Source: Pelobates cultripes (taxonomy: Eukaryota; Chordata; Amphibia; Anura; Pelobatidae). Taken from it: 64,000 bases of DNA. The notes beneath the pieces are model-generated. The model ran no database searches, was not told where the DNA came from, and saw nothing but the letters and a program-made list of their open reading frames with translations. Shown piece after piece: positions 59,138 through 64,000 of the stretch; the stretch's first letter is position 1, and the number at the start of each line of letters is the position of its first letter. Location: NCBI GenBank assembly GCA_933207985.1, contig OW240913.1, positions 359,396,856-359,460,855 of the forward strand. The letters run 5' to 3'. A program made the position numbers and the translations under genes.

Positions 59138-59912
59138 AATCACTTTACTTAGTGACCTGTCACAAAAAAAAAAGACAAAAAAATTAACCCTAAAAAAAAT
59201 TAACAAACAGCAAAATAAGTGCTGCTGTGCAAGAGCCTGTGATCTGTATAGTGATCACTGGCAGGACAGGGGTTAATCGTTCTGAAAAGAGCTTTTGGGT
59301 CTCAAAAAAAAAAAAGATCACAAAAAAATGAACCCCTAAAAAAAATGCACAAACAGCAAAAAAGTGCTGCTGTGCAAGAGCCAGTGATTATAGTGATCAC
59401 TGGCAAGACAGGGGTTAATGGCTCTGAAAAGAGCCGTTGGGTCTCAAGATTTTACAAATCCCTATCTAAAAATACATAAATCTCTCTAGCTAAACCACAG
59501 ATCTCTCTCCCTCTCTCTCTAAAACACAAGTGAAGAGAGGGAGGCAGATCCACACTAATCAGAGAAATGGGGAGCACACTTGGGATGAAATTGCTAATGG
59601 GGCAAGCTGTGATTGGATAACCTCAGCCTGCCCCTTATGATGAGGCATGCTAGGGACACCCCCAGAAGCCCCATGATTCACTGCCTTTAGAAAGGGATGG
59701 GGGTTAATATTGATCATTTTATTTATTTTCTATTTAATTTTTTAATATATATTATTATATATGCACTGAGTGCCAGGACCCCTCGAGGCACTCAGCACAT
59801 ACTATCAGAGCTTTCAGCGCTCAAAATAGCTGCGAACGTACCAGGTACGTCCAAGATCATTATGGACCGTTTTTTGCCAGACGTACCTGATACGTCCGCG
59901 GTCGGGAAGGGG

Positions 59913-60130
59913 TTAAAGGAGACTATTAATTCAAAAATTATTTATTTTAATAATTAGCTTACTGGCATGTATTTTGGAGTCCCAGACCATTTCTAATGTT
60001 TTAAAACCTCTCGATAATCCTAGATAATAGACTTAGTTTATGCAATGCGTGAGGACATCAAGCACCAAAAAAAGAAGTGCGAATCGGTTCGCACAGCCTC
60101 TAGTGGCTGTCAGTGTGACAGCAATATATC
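59913..60130. mobile_element. T2-like start sharing the piggyBac TTAA
   Basis: TTAAAGGAGACTATTAATTC begins exactly at the TTAA that ends the piggyBac element; CCTCTAGTGGCTGTCAG further in is a T2 internal block. The right end is unclear. Confidence 0.45.
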
Positions 60131-61339
60131 ACATAGTGGAAGGGGAGGGGAAAGACAAACACATTGCTGACAATCCTGAGTTCAAATCCCCTTTCCATCT
60201 ATAGCAAATTGCTCGTATTTCTTTATCTTTGTTTAATTAGGGACTGACAATGTTCACATTTATTTGCAGATAAGAAAACCCCAATAACGTCATATAAGCA
60301 ATTCTACTGTGACTCAGTGTGTAAGAACAAACAAGGAGTCCTCCGGAGATGCATCATCGGCTGATGAAGTACAGCCACGGCAATTCTCAAAATCTTTAAT
60401 TTTCATATTAAAGCACGACTTGAAAACTGAAAAATACCATTCATGCCCACCGACTGACAGCTCTTGGGGAGATGCAGCAATTCTTAGCAGTAAGTGGGTG
60501 CAGGGTATTCCAATACTGCAAAGTTGTTATAGTGCTTAATGAGAGAGGCCATTTAATCTGTAGAACTACCTGCACTGGTTACAATTCTTAACCTTGGAAC
60601 ACATTTTTTTCATGTATTTAATAAGTGATATTACAACAGCTTTGGCAACATTTACTGGACAAACATCTCAGGGACAGATCACATGTTCCCAGAGAGATCA
60701 CCTTGTAAAAGAGATTGATTTGTGCCAAGTAAAAATACTGGGCACTCCCCCAACTCACTATTAGCAAAGGCTGTTAGTACAGAAACAAATTTACCTTTCT
60801 GCCATTCAGAAACATTAAAATGGAACAGTCATGTTTCAATACCTCAATCTCTCTTCCCAATAAATGCTCTTCCTTACAGGAGGTAAGTACTCGAGCAGCG
60901 ATAAATAAGACACCCACTTTCATCCAGAGCATTATTGTGTCCAGGTGTCGGCCTTTATCACAGGTTCCTTGAGGTTCCAGGAATGCTTATGTTAATTTGG
61001 CACCTACTTAGAAAGAGTCGCACAAGAGCATGTGAAACGCGTTAGATGGTCTCTCTCTTCCTTGCTGTTGTCCACAGCTTTGTAAAATATCTGGTATAAT
61101 AAAGTACATTAGCAAACACTGAGCACAGGCTGCCTATAGGACCTCTGTATATCATCCACTGCAATACCTAAAGCACCTTAGCGTGTTGAAATGCTTAATG
61201 TGTGAAGAGCAGGTCCTCTTCTTCAGTTTACAAAAAGTGCAGATTTCAATAGATTAAAAACCTTCAATAGATAAATTAACCTGATTACACTCCCAGCCCT
61301 GTTACTTCCTGGTTTGATTATCTCATTGGAGCTAAATTT
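60131..61339. other. Intergenic stretch, no gene recognised
   Basis: Contains AGTCGCACAAGAGCATGTGA then AACGCGTT near 61016-61042, a short hairpin-like motif of a type common in frog repeats. No coding signal. Confidence 0.4.
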
Positions 61340-61565
61340 AAGAGGCAGCAATTGCCCAAAGCACCTGCCTTGCAAAGATCTCTCATTGATTTACGCTGGA
61401 TAGTCTGTGATTGATGGCCACTGAAAGTCTGGGCGGGATTTGAAGTGGAGGGCTTGTAAGCAGTTTTAGATTAACCCCCAATGAAAAAATTGCATAACTA
61501 AATGGTGCTTTTTCTAAAAAAAAAAAAAAATTCTAATATTTTATGGGCAGTGAGTGTCCCTTTAA
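61340..61565. mobile_element. T2-related right part
   Basis: AGCACCTGCCTTGCAAAGAT, TGAAAGTCTGGGCGGG and the end AGTGAGTGTCCCTTTAA. The first two blocks also occur at 10228-10310 (AGCACCTGCCTTGCAGAGAC, GAAAGTCTGGGTGGGG). Confidence 0.55.
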
Positions 61566-61734
61566 TGTTCATATCCACCTCTTATACTAGTTGTTATTCC
61601 AGAACCTTGTATCGTTCTTTGAGAGATCTAACTAAAAAGTGTGATTCGACAACAGAAAAGATGCAAATGTCTAAAATCAAAAAGCAGATAGTCGCAGCGT
61701 CCCCAGAATAACCCAACTCAAGAGTTATTATCTC

Positions 61735-63320
61735 CAGCATACCCCAAATCAAAGAGCAGCTATATCCTCCCAGCATACCCCAAATCAAAGAGCAGCTATA
61801 TCCTCCCAGCATACCCCCAATCAAAGAGCAGCTATATCCTCCCAGCATACCCCAATCAAAGAGCAGCTATATCATCCCAGCATACCCCAAATCAAAGAGC
61901 AACTATATCCTCCAGCAGCATACCCCCAATATCAAAGAGCAGCTATATCCTCCCAGCATACCCCAATCAAAGAGCAGCTATATCCTCCCAGCATACCCCA
62001 ATCAAAGAGCAGCTATATCCTCCCAGCATACCCCAAATCAAAGAGCAGCAATATCCTCCCAGAATACCCCAAATCAAAGAGCAGCAATATCCTTCCAGCA
62101 TACCCCCAATCAAAGAGCAGCTATATCCTCCCAGCATACCCCATTCAAAGAGCAGCTATATCCTCCCAGCATACCCCAAATCAAAGAGCAGCTATATCCT
62201 CCCAGCATACCCCCAATCAAAGAGCAGCTATATCCTCCCAGCATACCCCAATCAAAGAGCAGCTATATCATCCCAGCATACCCCAAATCAAAGAGCAACT
62301 ATATCCTCTCAGCATACCCCAAATCAAAGAGCAGCTATATCCTCCCAGCATACCCCAAATCAAAGAGCAGCTATATCCTCCCAGCATACCCCCAATCAAA
62401 GAGCAGCTATATCCTCCCAGCATACCCCCCAATCAAAGAGCAGCTATATCATCCCAGCATACCCCAATCAAAGAGCAGCTATATCCTCCCAGCATACCCC
62501 AAATCAAAGAGCAGCTATATCCTCCCAGCATACCCCCAATCAAAGAGCAGCTATATCCTCCCAGCATACCCCCAAAGAGCAGCTATATCATCCCAGCATA
62601 CCCCAATCAAAGAGCAGCTATATCATCCCAGCATACCCCAAATCAAAGAGCAGCTATATCCTCCCAGCATACCCCCCAATCAAAGAGCAGCTATATCCTC
62701 CCAGCATACCCCAATCAAAGAGCAGCTATATCCTCCTAGCATACCCCCAATCAAAGAGCAGCTATATCCTCCCAGCATACCCCCAATCAAAGAGCAGCTA
62801 TATCCTCCCAGCATACCCCAAATCAAAGAGCAGCTATATCCTCCCAGCATACCCCAAATCAAAGAGCAGCTATATCCTCCCAGCATACCCCCAATCAAAG
62901 AGCAGCTATATCCTCCCAGCATACCCCCCAATCAAAGAGCAGCTATATCATCCCAGCATACCCCAATCAAAGAGCAGCTATATCCTCCCAGCATACCCCA
63001 AATCAAAGAGCAGCTATATCCTCCCAGCATACCCCAATCAAAGAGCAGCTATATCCACCCAGCATACCCCAAATCAAAGAGCAGCAATATCCTCCCAGCA
63101 TACCCCAATCAAAGAGCAGCTATATCCTCCCAGCATACCCCAAATCAAAGAGCAGCTATATCCTCCCAACATACCCCCCAATCAAAGAGCAGCTATATCC
63201 ACCCAGCATACCCCAAATCAAAGAGCAGCAATATCCTCCCAGCATACCCCAAATCAAAGAGCAGCAATATCCTCCCAGCATACCCCAAATCAAAGAGCAG
63301 CTATATCCTCCCAGCAAACC
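61735..63320. repeat. 36-37-bp minisatellite, about 43 units
   Basis: Unit CATACCCCAAATCAAAGAGC + AGCTATATCCTCCCAG. Variants CCCCAATC and CCCCCAATC change the unit length by one or two bases. Some units have CATCC for CTCCC or AGCAATATC for AGCTATATC. Open frames on the minus strand (GGMLGGYSCSLI type) are artefacts. Confidence 0.93.
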
Positions 63321-63414
63321 CTGATGATGATCATGCTGCAGGGAGAACTTGGACTCAGCAATAGAACCACAATCCATGGGGCAACGGTGCGAAACTAATC
63401 CATGGGCCCCTCGC

Positions 63415-63885
63415 TTTCATCACATACATACATAGATACACATATATACATACACATACATACATAGAGACAAACATACACACACATAGACACATACATA
63501 CACACAGACACACGACACACATACATACATATAGATACACACGCACACACAGACGCATACATACAGACCGACACACACAGACAAGCACACACATACAAAG
63601 ACACATGCATAGAAACAGACAGGCACACATACATACAGAGACACAAACATACATACACACCACACAGACAGGCACACACACATACAAAGACACATACATA
63701 CATATATACAAACACACAGACAGACATATACATATAGACAGACACACACACACACACACACACACATGTATACAAAGACACATACATACATCCAAACAGA
63801 CAGGCACACATACATACAGACAGACACACACAGACACATACAGACAGACACACATACATACAGACAGATACACACACATACTAAA
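63415..63885. repeat. CA/CATA-rich microsatellite
   Basis: Mixed (CATA)n, (CACA)n and CAGACAGACA steps for nearly 0.5 kb. Frames on both strands are artefacts. Confidence 0.9.
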
Positions 63886-64000
63886 TGTTCAAGTCACCCT
63901 CCTGTTTCTTACCTTTTAGGTGCAGGAGGGTGACTTTCCCTGGCATCCAGTGGTGGCTCAGGTTGATGGGAGTCAGAGTTCCCACTCTGACTCACTCCTC

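Larger units (their letters stand above)
56066..59912 (-). mobile_element. piggyBac DNA transposon, decayed, about 3.85 kb
   Basis: The left end ACCCCTTAGTGACC follows GTAA (TTAA with one change) at 56062-56065. The right end GGTCGGGAAGGGG precedes TTAA at 59913-59916, so the ends are inverted CCCCTT and the target is TTAA, as in piggyBac. The right subterminal region has two short palindromes (ACGTACCAGGTACGT and ACGTACCTGATACGT). The broken transposase lies on the minus strand, with about 1.4 kb of non-coding sequence on its 3' side. Confidence 0.85.

Noticed and set aside
57447..59206. A domesticated (functional) piggyBac gene
   Set aside because: Two stops, three frameshifts and the Asp-to-Asn change in the active site, with transposon ends still flanking it, indicate an ordinary dead copy.
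61735..63320. Could the regular 36-37-bp array be a CRISPR array?
   Set aside because: Units are contiguous with no unique spacers, and the host is a vertebrate. It is a minisatellite.
63355..63879. Minus-strand frames of 150-174 codons rich in Cys, Val and Tyr
   Set aside because: CATA/CACA microsatellite with all three frames open.

Overview
This window looks like nuclear DNA from a frog (Anura). It holds two conserved vertebrate protein-coding genes with normal GT-AG introns in a sea of transposable elements. The commonest repeat starts TTAAAGGGACACT and ends AGTGTCCCTTTAA. That fits the TTAAAGGRR ends and TTAA target sites described for T2 (Kolobok-type) MITEs of Xenopus. The species cannot be fixed from the sequence alone.

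Genes. SDE2 (plus strand, 7 coding exons, 14852-21595) encodes a ubiquitin-fold precursor with a GGKGG processing site, a conserved Sde2 core and a C-terminal SAP domain. A lefty/antivin gene (plus strand, 4 coding exons, 40345-43131) encodes a secreted TGF-beta-family Nodal antagonist of 367 residues. SDE2 and LEFTY2 are also neighbours on human chromosome 1q42, so the pair is an old syntenic block. The roughly 18.7 kb between them holds a cluster of FoxH1-type AATCCACA sites about 3.3 kb upstream of lefty, in otherwise repeat-poor DNA, which makes a good candidate for a Nodal-responsive enhancer.

Layout. 1-14.3 kb: gene-free, with T2 MITEs, a 700-bp-arm inverted duplication (3591-6291) and a 36-bp minisatellite (7520-8275). 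14.4-21.8 kb: SDE2 with its promoter and MITE-filled introns. 22-28.8 kb: a dead LINE reverse-transcriptase fragment, a mariner-like end and unremarkable AT-rich sequence. 28.9-32.6 kb: one hAT element nested in another, each with a perfect 8-bp target duplication. 33-40 kb: a piggyBac-type MITE abutting a T2 MITE, two more hAT elements and the candidate enhancer. 40.3-43.6 kb: lefty. 44.5-48.2 kb: minisatellites and a short perfect hAT MITE. 48.2-55.2 kb: two copies of a hAT element that carries a T2 MITE inside; the second copy itself sits inside another T2 MITE. 56-59.9 kb: an inactivated piggyBac transposon. 61.7-63.9 kb: a 36-37-bp minisatellite and a CA-rich microsatellite.

I found no bacterial-type system, CRISPR array, viral genome or clear structural RNA gene. 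Apart from the two genes and the decayed transposase and reverse transcriptase, the long open frames come from tandem repeats whose frames stay open.
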